Assembly (NCBI RefSeq): GCF_014205155.1
Contig: NZ_JACHMX010000001.1
Location: 1,426,001 to 1,490,000, forward strand
Length of the DNA: 64,000 bases
Reading direction: 5' to 3'
Origin: Amycolatopsis umgeniensis
GTDB taxonomy: Bacteria; Actinomycetota; Actinomycetes; Mycobacteriales; Pseudonocardiaceae
Within the stretch, counting starts at the first letter, position 1. Every line of letters starts with the position of its first letter. The notes below the pieces were generated by a model that worked only from the letters and a program-made list of their open reading frames with translations, searched no databases and was not told the DNA's origin. Positions 31,351 to 39,668 of this stretch are shown piece by piece. The position numbers and the translations under genes were made by a program.

Positions 31351-33594
31351 GTGAAACCGGTGGAGGCGAGTGAGAAGCGGTCGGTGTTCGGAAAGCTCCT
31401 GCTCGAACACCGGCGGGCCGCGGGCTGGACACAGGAGCGGCTGGCCGAGGCCTCCGGTCTCAGCGTCCGCGCCCTGCGCGAACTGGAACACGGCCGCGCA
31501 CGAGCCGCCCAGCAGCGTTCCTCGGAAGTGCTCGCGGACGCGCTCGGCCTGACCGGCGGCGACCGGGAGTTCTTCCTGACCGTCGCGAAACAGGGGCGGC
31601 GCCGGAACCCCGCGCTGGCCGCCCAGGTCGCCGCGACCTGCTCGCTGCCCGCGCCCGTCGCGGATCTGTCCGGCCGGGAAAGCGAACTGGACCAGCTGTC
31701 CGCGAAGGTCGCCGAGGGTGGCGGCGTGGTCGCGATCGTCGGGCAGGCCGGGGTCGGGAAGACCGCGCTCGCGGTGACGGCGGCCGACCGGTGGCGCGTC
31801 GATTTCCCGGACGGGAGCTACGCGGTCGACCTGCGCGGGATGGACGAAGAACCGCTGAGCCCCCGTGCCGCGCTCGACAGGCTGTTGCGCGCGCTGGACG
31901 TCGCGCCGGGGCAGGTGCCCGCCTCCGAAAGCGAACGGTCGGCGTTGCTGCGGATGCTTCTCGCAGGCCGGAAGGTGTTGCTGCTGCTCGACAACGCGGC
32001 CGACGAGGCGCAGGTCCGGCCGCTGCTGGTCACCGGGCCCGGCTGTCTCACGCTGATCACCTGCCGCCGGACGCTCGCCGGACTCGAAGGCGCCCGCTGG
32101 CTGGGGCTCGAGCCGCTTTCTGACGGCGGCGCGACCGGCCTGCTCGCCAAGATCATCGGCGCGGACCGGGTGCGCGCGGAACCCGGCGCGGCGCGGGAAC
32201 TCGTCGAACTGTGCGGATACCTGCCGCTCGCGGTCCGGATCGCGGGCAACCGGCTCGCCACCCGGCCGCAGTGGTCCCTCGCCCACCTGGCCGACAGGCT
32301 GCGCGACGAAGGCACCCGCCTGCGCGCGCTCGCGGCGGGCGATCTGCAACTGCGGTCGGCGTTCGACCTGTCCTATCGCGCGGTTTCGGCCGGGGCACGA
32401 CGGTTGTTCCGGCGGCTGGCGACCGTTCCGGGTGCCGACTTCGGTCTCGAACTCGCGGGTGTCGTGTCCGGCGCGAGCGACGCCGACGTCCGTGAGCACC
32501 TCGACGAACTCGTCGACGCCAGCCTCCTGCAGGCCACCGCCGAACCGGAACGTCACCAGTTCCACGACCTGATCCGCTTGTTCGCCGAGGAACGGTTCGA
32601 GGCGGAGGAGGACCCGGCCGCGCGGGACACCGTGCTCGTCCACCTGCTCGACAAGGCGGCCGACGCGGCCCGGTTGTTCTACCCGGAGGCACCGGAGACC
32701 GGACGCTTCGGCTCGCGGGACGAGGGCGCCCGCTGGCTGGACGTCGAAGGCGAGAACTGGATCGCCGCGCAACGGGTGGCGGCGCGGAAGGGCTGGCACC
32801 GGGAAGTCAGTGATCTCGCCGTCGCGCTGCACTGGTACTCCGACGGACGGAGCGCGCAGCGGCCGTGGCTGGAGATCTTCTCGCTCGGCGCGGCCGCGGC
32901 GAGCGAACTCGGCAACGCCGGGGACGAGGCGAAGCTGCTCAACTTCGTCGGCTGGGCGTGCAGCGTCTGTCTCGACGACGAGGAAGGCGCCGTGGCGGCG
33001 CACCGGCGCGCGCTGGAGATCGCCACCCGGATCGGCGATCGCACCGAGCAGGCCTGGGCGTCCATCTATCTCGGCCAGGTGCTGCGGTACGTCGGGCGGA
33101 GCGACGAAGCCTTCGAATACGCGAAGCGCGGGTACGAGTCGGCGGACGAACTGCCGTTCTGGGACGGGCAGAACTCGGCGCGGAACGCCTACGGACGTTC
33201 GCTGCTCGCGGCCGGGCGGCAGTCCGAAGCGCTCGCCGTCCACCGCGCCGTCCTCGCCGACGCCGAACGGCTGGCGGCCGACACGTACCCGGGTCTCCAC
33301 CGGATGCTGAAGGCGCTGACCCTGCGCGCGATCGGCGACGTGCTCGGGGATCTCGCCGAATGGCGGGAAGCGGCGGGCTACTACCGCACCAGCCGGTGGC
33401 TCTCGTGGGAAGGCGGATTCGCCTCGATGGAAGCGATCTGCGCGTTCCGTGAGGGACGTGCGTGGCGGGAAGCGGGCGCCTTCGAGGAGGCGAGGGAGTG
33501 TCTCGCCCTGGCCGTCGAACTCTCCCCCGAGCCGTCGTTCAGCGCCCGGAGGGAACAGGCGCTGGCCGAACTGGCACTCCTTCCGGACGCCTAG
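31351..33594 (+). CDS. XRE-NB-ARC-TPR (STAND) ATPase regulator
   Basis: The 747-aa protein joins a helix-turn-helix (GWTQERLAEASGLSVRALRELEHGRA, about 25-60), an NB-ARC ATPase with Walker A GQAGVGKTAL near 131, Walker B KVLLLLDNA and the GYLPLAVR (GLPLA-type) motif, and about six TPR-like repeats (about 480-740). It resembles AfsR without the SARP domain. Such proteins oligomerise on a signal and switch transcription. GTG 31351 has GGAG upstream. Its 3' end overlaps the convergent amidase gene by 56 nt. Confidence 0.9.
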   Translation: MKPVEASEKRSVFGKLLLEHRRAAGWTQERLAEASGLSVRALRELEHGRARAAQQRSSEVLADALGLTGGDREFFLTVAKQGRRRNPALAAQVAATCSLPAPVADLSGRESELDQLSAKVAEGGGVVAIVGQAGVGKTALAVTAADRWRVDFPDGSYAVDLRGMDEEPLSPRAALDRLLRALDVAPGQVPASESERSALLRMLLAGRKVLLLLDNAADEAQVRPLLVTGPGCLTLITCRRTLAGLEGARWLGLEPLSDGGATGLLAKIIGADRVRAEPGAARELVELCGYLPLAVRIAGNRLATRPQWSLAHLADRLRDEGTRLRALAAGDLQLRSAFDLSYRAVSAGARRLFRRLATVPGADFGLELAGVVSGASDADVREHLDELVDASLLQATAEPERHQFHDLIRLFAEERFEAEEDPAARDTVLVHLLDKAADAARLFYPEAPETGRFGSRDEGARWLDVEGENWIAAQRVAARKGWHREVSDLAVALHWYSDGRSAQRPWLEIFSLGAAAASELGNAGDEAKLLNFVGWACSVCLDDEEGAVAAHRRALEIATRIGDRTEQAWASIYLGQVLRYVGRSDEAFEYAKRGYESADELPFWDGQNSARNAYGRSLLAAGRQSEALAVHRAVLADAERLAADTYPGLHRMLKALTLRAIGDVLGDLAEWREAAGYYRTSRWLSWEGGFASMEAICAFREGRAWREAGAFEEARECLALAVELSPEPSFSARREQALAELALLPDA

Positions 33595-35014
33595 CCGACC
33601 ACGGCGCGGCTTCCTCCAGCTGGGCGGCCAGCCGGATGAGGACGTCCTCGCGATCCTGTGCGGCGACGAGCTGGACGCCGATCGGCAACCCCTCGGCGTT
33701 CCAGTGCAGGGGCAAGGAGATCGCGGGCTGTCCGGTGATGTTGAACGGCGCCGTGAACGCCGCGCCCGTGGCGATGCCGGCGGCCAGTTCCCCTGGCGAC
33801 TTCGCGTCCGGGGCCAGCTCGCCGAGCGCGGCGGGCGGCGCGGGTGACGTCGGGGTGAGGAGGACGTCCAGTTCGTCCTCCCAGAGCGCCGCCACCCCGC
33901 GTGCCCACCGCTGCGACGAGAGCGATCCGGCGAGCCACTGCACGGCGGTGACCGATCGGCCCGCTTCGGCGAGCATCGCGTTCATCGGCTCCAGAACGGA
34001 CGTGGGCAGCTGTTCCCCGAGGCGCTCGGACCAGGCGTCGAGTTCCCAGGCGACCGCGGCCGCGAGCAACGGGGGCATGGCGTCGAACATCCCGGGCGCG
34101 TCCAGTGCGGCCGCCGCGGTGGGCGCGACCTGGTGGCCGAGGGATTCGAGCAGACGGGCGGTGCGTTCGACGGCGGCGACACAATCGGCGTGCGCGGTTT
34201 CGCAGGTGCCCGGCGCGGTGATCCGGTACCCGATCCGCAGACGGCCGGGATCCGCGCCGACCTCCGTCCGATAAGGACGTTCGGGCGGCGGTGCGGCATA
34301 GGGGTCGCCCGGAGCGGCTCCCGCCGTGACATCGAGAACGGCCGCCGTGTCCCGGACCGACCGGGTCAGGACGTGTTCGTGGGTGACCTGTCCCCAGTAT
34401 TCGCCGAAGTCCGGACCGAGGCTGGTCCGCGCGCGGCTCGGCTTCAGCCCGACCAGCCCGCAGGCCGCCGCCGGGATCCGGATCGAGCCCGCCATGTCGT
34501 TGCCGTGGGCGACGGGGACCATGCCCGAGGCCACCGCGGCGGCCGAACCGCCACTCGATCCGCCGGGCGAGCGCGCCGGATCCCACGGATTCCGTGTCGC
34601 GCCGTGGAGGAGCGGTTCGGTGGTGATGCTCGTCGCCAGTTCCGGCGTGTTCGTCCTGCCGCAGAACAGGAAACCCGCCGCCCGCAGGCGTGCGGCGAGG
34701 TACGAGTCCGACCGCGCGCGCCAGTCGCGGTCCCGAAGCACGCGCATGCCGCCGTGCACCGGATCGCCCGCGGTGTGGCAGAGGAAATCCTTCAGCAGCA
34801 TCGGCACGCCACGGAACGGCCCCTGTCCCCGCGACGTCACCGCCTCACGCCGCGCCTGCTCGAACCGCCTGCTGACCACGGCGTTGAGTTCGCCGTCGAG
34901 CCTTTCGATACGCGCGATCGCCGCGTCGAGCAGTTCCAGCGGTGACACCTGCCGGGTGCGGACCAGTTCCGCCTGAGCCGTCGCGTCCAGCCAGGTGAAA
35001 TCATCGCCAGCCAT
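33539..35014 (-). CDS. Amidase-signature family enzyme
   Basis: A 491-aa hydrolase with the Ser-Ser-Lys triad: Lys in MLLKDFLCHT (near 73), Ser in PGGSSGGSAAAVASG (near 157) and nucleophile Ser in DMAGSIRIPAAACG (near 181). It cleaves amides, possibly short acyl or aryl amides, in the cytosol. GAGGAGGA lies before ATG 35014. It is divergent from a TetR regulator that likely controls it. The 56-nt overlap with the STAND gene codes for the variable C-terminus. Confidence 0.9.
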   Translation of the reverse strand: MAGDDFTWLDATAQAELVRTRQVSPLELLDAAIARIERLDGELNAVVSRRFEQARREAVTSRGQGPFRGVPMLLKDFLCHTAGDPVHGGMRVLRDRDWRARSDSYLAARLRAAGFLFCGRTNTPELATSITTEPLLHGATRNPWDPARSPGGSSGGSAAAVASGMVPVAHGNDMAGSIRIPAAACGLVGLKPSRARTSLGPDFGEYWGQVTHEHVLTRSVRDTAAVLDVTAGAAPGDPYAAPPPERPYRTEVGADPGRLRIGYRITAPGTCETAHADCVAAVERTARLLESLGHQVAPTAAAALDAPGMFDAMPPLLAAAVAWELDAWSERLGEQLPTSVLEPMNAMLAEAGRSVTAVQWLAGSLSSQRWARGVAALWEDELDVLLTPTSPAPPAALGELAPDAKSPGELAAGIATGAAFTAPFNITGQPAISLPLHWNAEGLPIGVQLVAAQDREDVLIRLAAQLEEAAPWSARRPEGVPVRPAPVPSGR

Positions 35015-35176
35015 CCGGCACGTCCTCCTCCGCGGATGAAGATCAACGGGTCCATTGTCGATCAGCGGCGACCGGGCGCCCGGCGATTCCGGCGGATCAG
35101 GGCGGTTCGTGCAACGGATCATGCCCCTTCGATTCCTCGTCAACTAAGCTGCGGGCTCGACGGAGCGGGAGGGCCG

Positions 35177-35824
35177 ATGACGGACGCGGACGGGCAGAGC
35201 CCGCGGGAGCGCTACCGCGACCAGGTGCGCGCGGAGATCAAGCAGCGCGCGTGGGAGCAGATCGCCGCCGCCGGTGTCCCCGCGCTGTCGCTCAACGCGA
35301 TCGCCAAGCAGGTGGGCATGAGCGGCCCGGCGCTGTACCGGTACTTCGCCAGCCGAGACGACCTCATCACCGCGCTCATCCGCGACGCCTACCGAAGCCT
35401 CGCCGACACCGTCCGGGCGGCGTTCGACTCCGGCGCCGACTTGGCCGGCCTCGCCGTCACCATCCGGGACTGGGCCCGGAGCGACCCTCAGCGCTACTTC
35501 CTCATCTACGGCACGCCCGTCCCCGGCTACCACGCGCCCGAAGACACCACCGCGATCTCGGCCGAAGTCATGGCCGTCCTGCTCGAAGCGTGCCGAGCGA
35601 TCACCGTGGAGAAGCCGGAAACCCCGTTCGACAAGCATCTGGAAGGCCACCGCGACTGGGCGGGCGACGATCCGGCCACGTCCGCGACCCTGCACCGCGC
35701 GCTCGCCTTCTGGACCCGTCTGCACGGCGTGCTCTCGCTCGAACTCGCCGGCCACTTCACCGGTATGAAGTTCGATTCCGATCTGCTGATCGCGGACGAA
35801 TTGGACGACCTCACGAAGCGATGA
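35177..35824 (+). CDS. TetR/AcrR regulator, WHG-domain type
   Basis: The 215-aa protein has a TetR helix-turn-helix ALSLNAIAKQVGMSGPALYRYFASRDDL (about 35-63) and a TetR_C_33/WHG-like ligand domain. GGGAGG lies before ATG 35177, and a TAAGCT -10-like box is at about 35146. Divergent placement makes the amidase gene its probable target, though no perfect palindrome was found in the 162-bp gap. Confidence 0.87.
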   Translation: MTDADGQSPRERYRDQVRAEIKQRAWEQIAAAGVPALSLNAIAKQVGMSGPALYRYFASRDDLITALIRDAYRSLADTVRAAFDSGADLAGLAVTIRDWARSDPQRYFLIYGTPVPGYHAPEDTTAISAEVMAVLLEACRAITVEKPETPFDKHLEGHRDWAGDDPATSATLHRALAFWTRLHGVLSLELAGHFTGMKFDSDLLIADELDDLTKR

Positions 35825-35920
35825 TCGGCCTTCGCCAAGACCGATCACGTTCGCACTGAACCTTTCACGCCCTTCGGGCGTCTTGCCCTGTGACGCTGAC
35901 GGCATCCGCGACTTCCGCGG

Positions 35921-35948
35921 TTGACATGCAACGTTGTAACGTTATAGC
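35921..35948 (+). promoter_or_regulatory. Promoter with embedded AACGTT palindromes before LuxR-type gene C
   Basis: TTGACA at 35921-35926 and TATAGC at 35943-35948 are 16 bp apart. The spacer contains two palindromic AACGTT boxes (35930-35935 and 35938-35943) separated by GT, so a repressor could sit between -35 and -10. The rest of the 236-bp gap shows nothing more. Confidence 0.6.
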
Positions 35949-36060
35949 CTCTAAGTAAAGCAAGAACTACTCACTGCGGATCGGCGGCCCTACGGCACCC
36001 GACGCCCGGTCCGCCTGCCCGTTTCCGGGTTTCCGACGTTTTCGGATGGGGACTTCGATC

Positions 36061-36726
36061 ATGAATCGCGGAGGCAAGAGCACCAGGGGGACCGACCGCG
36101 TCAGAGTCGCCGTGCACGCCCCGGATCTCCTGGCCGGGCTCGGCACGACGAGCATTCTCGGCGCCGACGAACGACTGAACGTGCTGTCCGACACCGACCT
36201 CGGACGGGCCGAGGTGATCGTGACGGTCGGGGATTCGATCGGCGACGGCGTTTTCACGTTCCTGCGCCAGGTTCGCGCCGCGTCGTCGCTCGCGTCACCG
36301 CCGAGGTGCGTGATCGTCACCGACCATTTCCCGGTCCAGGTCCTGATGACGGCGATCGAATGCGGCATGGCCGCGTTGCTGCCGCGGCGCGACCTCGACA
36401 GCGAGCATCTGGTGCGGACGATTCTCGCGGTCAGCCAAGGCGCGGGCGCGCTGCCACCGCGACTGCAGGGCAGCCTGCTCTCCCAGCTCGAGCGAATACA
36501 GGAAGACCTGCTGGTGCCCAACGGTCTCGCGTTGTCCGGGCTGTCCGACCGGGAGCGGGAAGTCCTCCGGCTGCTGGCCGATGGCCATGGCACGGAAGAG
36601 ATCGCGGCCAAACTCGCCTATTCGGAGAGCACGGTGAAGAACGTCCTCCATCGGGTCATGGCGAGGTACGGACTCCACAACCGGACGCACGCGGTCGCGT
36701 TCGCCCTGCGGACCGGCTCGATCTGA
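36061..36726 (+). CDS. Orphan LuxR-type regulator C (pseudo-receiver plus HTH)
   Basis: A 221-aa paralogue of regulators A and B: VRVAVHAPDLLAGLGTTSIL at the N-terminus, then a receiver-like fold lacking the canonical Asp cluster, a LERIQEDLLVPNG linker and helix-turn-helix LSDREREVLRLLADGHGTEE, ending THAVAFALRTGSI. ATG 36061 was chosen (GGGGA nine bases upstream); ATG 36046 adds five residues. A good promoter lies about 120 bp upstream. Confidence 0.85.
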   Translation: MNRGGKSTRGTDRVRVAVHAPDLLAGLGTTSILGADERLNVLSDTDLGRAEVIVTVGDSIGDGVFTFLRQVRAASSLASPPRCVIVTDHFPVQVLMTAIECGMAALLPRRDLDSEHLVRTILAVSQGAGALPPRLQGSLLSQLERIQEDLLVPNGLALSGLSDREREVLRLLADGHGTEEIAAKLAYSESTVKNVLHRVMARYGLHNRTHAVAFALRTGSI

Positions 36727-36796
36727 GGCGGGCCTCCGCGAGTGGTACGGACGGTTCCAAAGGAACGCGAGGCGCGTCTTGGTCGTGGATGCGGTC

Positions 36797-36854
36797 GTGA
36801 ACGTGTTGCGAAAGTCGCTTTCGCAACGGTGAAGGTTGCGAAAGTGGCGTTCAC
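36797..36854. repeat. Compound palindromic repeat between convergent genes
   Basis: Outer GTGAACG...CGTTCAC (36797 and 36848-36854) encloses a perfect hairpin GTTGCGAAAG-tcg-CTTTCGCAAC (36805-36827) and a further GTTGCGAAAG copy at 36835. It lies in the 221-bp gap between LuxR-type gene C and the TetR gene, a likely two-way terminator. Confidence 0.7.
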
Positions 36855-36947
36855 AACGCCTCACCCGTGTCGGCACAGGACTGACACCCGGATCGACACT
36901 CCAGCAAAGCAAACACCCGACGACCGGTCCGCGGCCTTCGCCTTCGG

Positions 36948-37529
36948 TCACCGGAGCTGAACGCGGCTCAGCACCCTGTCCACGACGTCGGGAAGCGGCT
37001 GATCGTCCGGACCTTCCAGCCACAGCACGTTCCCGGTCCGCAGAGTGGCGAGGAACGTCGCCGCCGTGAGCCGGGCCAACTCCTGGTCGAGACCGTGCCC
37101 CCTGGCGAGCAGCACCGCCGTCAGGTCACGCTCCAGGGCGAACTGGTCGCTGGCCTGCTGCGCGAGCAGCGACGGATGCCGACGCAGCAGCCGTAGCTGC
37201 GCCACCCATTCGCGGTCGGGGACGGGATGCGCCCGGTACAGCTCCCGGCACGCGGCGCGCAGCGCTTCCCACGGCTTCTCGCCGGACGGCCTGCCTTCGA
37301 CCAGCGACACCAGCAGCCCGGTCCGCTCGCGGTCGGCGTGCAGGATCGCGTCTTCCTTGTTCGCGAAGTAGTTCGAGAACGTCCGCCGGGACACCCCGAC
37401 CGCGTCGGCGATGTCCTCGACGGTCACCCCGTCGAGACCGTGCTCCATCGCCAGGCGCAGCGCGGCCTCGTGCAGGGAGTGCCGCGTCGCCGCCTTCTTG
37501 CGGGTGCGGAGCGTGTCGAGGGTGTCCAC
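36948..37529 (-). CDS. TetR-family repressor of the adjacent MFS exporter
   Basis: The 193-aa protein carries the TetR helix-turn-helix VTVEDIADAVGVSRRTFSNYFANKED (about 38-63) and a C-terminal MftR/TetR_C-type domain. GTG 37529 was used; no earlier in-frame ATG is near. It is divergent from an MFS drug exporter, and a perfect 26-bp palindrome lies between them, giving the usual QacR/TetR-like circuit. Confidence 0.88.
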   Translation of the reverse strand: MDTLDTLRTRKKAATRHSLHEAALRLAMEHGLDGVTVEDIADAVGVSRRTFSNYFANKEDAILHADRERTGLLVSLVEGRPSGEKPWEALRAACRELYRAHPVPDREWVAQLRLLRRHPSLLAQQASDQFALERDLTAVLLARGHGLDQELARLTAATFLATLRTGNVLWLEGPDDQPLPDVVDRVLSRVQLR

Positions 37530-37558
37530 CAGGACAGCGTAGCGAGGGGAATAAAGTT

Positions 37559-37584
37559 CCCACTGTGCAAGTTTGCACAGTGGG
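37559..37584. promoter_or_regulatory. Operator of the TetR/MFS divergon
   Basis: Perfect inverted repeat CCCACTGTGCAA-GT-TTGCACAGTGGG, 30 bp upstream of the repressor start and 33 bp upstream of the exporter ATG. Length and symmetry suit a TetR dimer or pair of dimers. Confidence 0.75.
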
Positions 37585-37617
37585 CAATAATTGCTCCCGA
37601 ACGCTCGAAGGGACGCC

Positions 37618-39192
37618 ATGAAGACCGATGGAACGACGGCGGCGGCGCCGTCCGGCGCGATGGGGCACCGCCAGGTGCTCGAGTCGCTGTCCGGGCTGCT
37701 GCTCGCGCTGCTCGTGGCGATGATCAGCTCGACGGTCGTGTCGACCGCCCTGCCGTTGATCATCGGCTCGCTGAACGGCACGCAGACGCAGTACACGTGG
37801 GTGGTCACGGCCACCCTGCTGGCGGCGACGGCCACCACCCCGATCTGGGGCAAACTCGCCGACCTGTTCAACAAGAAGACGCTGGTCCAGATCGCGATCG
37901 TGATCTTCGTGATCGGCTCGACGATCAGCGGGTTCAGCCAGAACACCGGACAGCTGATCGCCGCCCGCGCGTTCCAGGGCATCGGCGTCGGCGGTCTGCA
38001 GGCGCTGGTCCAGGTCGTGATCGCGGCGATCATCCCGCCGCGTGAGCGCGGCCGCTACAACGGCTACCTCGGCGCGGTCATGGCTGTCGCCACGGTCGGC
38101 GGGCCGCTCCTCGGCGGCCTGATCGTGGACGTGCCGTGGCTGGGCTGGCGGTGGTGCTTCTTCGTCGGCGTCCCGATCGCGGTGCTCGCGTTCGCCGTGC
38201 TGCAACGCACCCTGAAACTGGAAACCGTGCGCCGCGAGAACGTGCGCGTCGACTACCTCGGCGCCGGTCTCATCGCCGCGGGCGTGAGTGTCCTGCTGAT
38301 CTGGGTTTCCTTCGTCGGCAACACCTTCGACTGGCTGTCGTGGCAGACGGCCGTCATGGTGGTGGGCGGTGCCGTGCTCCTCGTGTTCGCGGTGATGGTG
38401 GAGCGGAAGGTCCGCGAACCCGTCGTCCCGCTGCACATCATCACCCAGCGCACCCCCGCGCTGGCGATCGTCGCGAGCCTCGCCGTCGGCATGGCGATGT
38501 TCGGCGGCGCGGTCTTCCTCGGCCAGTACTTCCAGGTCGGCCGCGGCTACTCCCCCACCGAAGCCGGTCTGCTGACCATCCCGCTGATGGCGGGTGTACT
38601 CGTCTCCTCGACCCTGTCCGGCCGCCTGATCAGCCGGACGGGGCGGATCAAGCCGTACATCGTGGCGGGCACGATCACCCTGGTGATCGGGTTCCTCGGA
38701 CTGGGCACGGTCGACCACGCGTCGCCGCTGTGGCTGGTCGGCGTCGCGATGGCGATCGTCGGCATCGGTGTCGGCATGACGATGCAGAACCTCGTGCTCG
38801 CCGTGCAGAACACGGTTCCGTTGCGGGATCTGGGCTCGGCGAGCGCTTCGGTCACGTTCTTCCGGTCGCTCGGCGGCACCATCGGGGTCTCGGTGCTCGG
38901 CGCGGTGCTCGCGAACCGGGTCACCGCCGATCTGTCCACCGCGCTGCACGTGCCGGCGGGACAGGCGTCGACGGGCAGCGTCAGCGCGCTGAACCTCAAG
39001 ACGCTGCCGCCGGAGGTCCAGACGATCGTGCACACCGTGTACGGCGACGCGACCGCGCACATCTTCCTGATCTCCGCGGCGGTCGGCGTCGTGGGCGTGA
39101 TCGCGGCCCTGCTGCTCAAGCCGCTCACCCTGCGCACCACCCTCGACGTGGAGACGAAGACGGAAACCCCGGCCGACCAGGTCGCGGGATGA
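37618..39192 (+). CDS. MFS multidrug exporter, DHA2 (14-TM) family
   Basis: The 524-aa transporter shows the EmrB/QacA layout with 14 predicted helices. Motif A is GKLADLFNKK (near 80), motif B-like ARAFQGIGVGGLQAL, and motif C in VGGPLLGGLIVD. Drug/proton antiport is the family role. AGGGA lies before ATG 37618. Repression by the divergent TetR is likely. Its stop overlaps the universal stress protein start (ATGA). Confidence 0.92.
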   Translation: MKTDGTTAAAPSGAMGHRQVLESLSGLLLALLVAMISSTVVSTALPLIIGSLNGTQTQYTWVVTATLLAATATTPIWGKLADLFNKKTLVQIAIVIFVIGSTISGFSQNTGQLIAARAFQGIGVGGLQALVQVVIAAIIPPRERGRYNGYLGAVMAVATVGGPLLGGLIVDVPWLGWRWCFFVGVPIAVLAFAVLQRTLKLETVRRENVRVDYLGAGLIAAGVSVLLIWVSFVGNTFDWLSWQTAVMVVGGAVLLVFAVMVERKVREPVVPLHIITQRTPALAIVASLAVGMAMFGGAVFLGQYFQVGRGYSPTEAGLLTIPLMAGVLVSSTLSGRLISRTGRIKPYIVAGTITLVIGFLGLGTVDHASPLWLVGVAMAIVGIGVGMTMQNLVLAVQNTVPLRDLGSASASVTFFRSLGGTIGVSVLGAVLANRVTADLSTALHVPAGQASTGSVSALNLKTLPPEVQTIVHTVYGDATAHIFLISAAVGVVGVIAALLLKPLTLRTTLDVETKTETPADQVAG

Positions 39193-39668
39193 GCACCCCA
39201 GGGGCCTTCGAGTCCACAGTGGAGCGTTTCGGCCCGCCCCGGAGGACTTCGGGGCGGGCCATCCTGGCCGGGGTCGACGGCTCCGACACGGCGATGCGGG
39301 CGGCCGCTTTCGCCTTCGGCATGGCACGGCGCGAGGGCGGCAGGCTGATCGTCGCCTTCGTCGTCTGCCGCACGGCTTTGACCAACCTCGGGCCTGCCGT
39401 CGCGGCGACGGTCGAACACGACACGACCTTGCAGCTGTACGCCGAGCTTCGCGAACAGATCCGCGAGGCCGCCGAAGAGCTGGAAGTGCCGGTCAGTTTC
39501 CTGAAGACCTACGGCGATCCGTACACCGCGCTCCGCGACACCGCCGACCGCAACCAGGTCGACACGGTGGTGGTCGGCGCCTCACAGAAGGCGGGCCACC
39601 GGTTCGCGGGCTCCGTCGCGACGAAGCTCATCAAGGCCGGGCACTGGCCGGTGCTCGTGGTCCCTTGA
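39189..39668 (+). CDS. Universal stress protein (UspA family)
   Basis: A 159-aa single-domain protein: AILAGVDGSDTAMRAAAFA at the start of the fold and VVVGASQKAGHRFAGSVATKLI with the G-2x-G-9x-G(S) ATP-binding pattern at the end. It is translationally coupled to the MFS exporter (ATGA). The last 87 nt are overlapped on the other strand by the EamA transporter gene. Confidence 0.9.
   Translation: MSTPGAFESTVERFGPPRRTSGRAILAGVDGSDTAMRAAAFAFGMARREGGRLIVAFVVCRTALTNLGPAVAATVEHDTTLQLYAELREQIREAAEELEVPVSFLKTYGDPYTALRDTADRNQVDTVVVGASQKAGHRFAGSVATKLIKAGHWPVLVVP

Noticed and set aside
30613..33300. 895-codon minus-strand frame over the STAND ATPase
   Set aside because: Only the last 214 codons (from 31257) are the LuxR-type gene; upstream is antisense to a well-supported NB-ARC protein.
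38136..39668. 510-codon frame spanning the MFS gene end and Usp
   Set aside because: The first 350 codons are an alternate frame of the MFS gene. Usp begins at ATG 39189.
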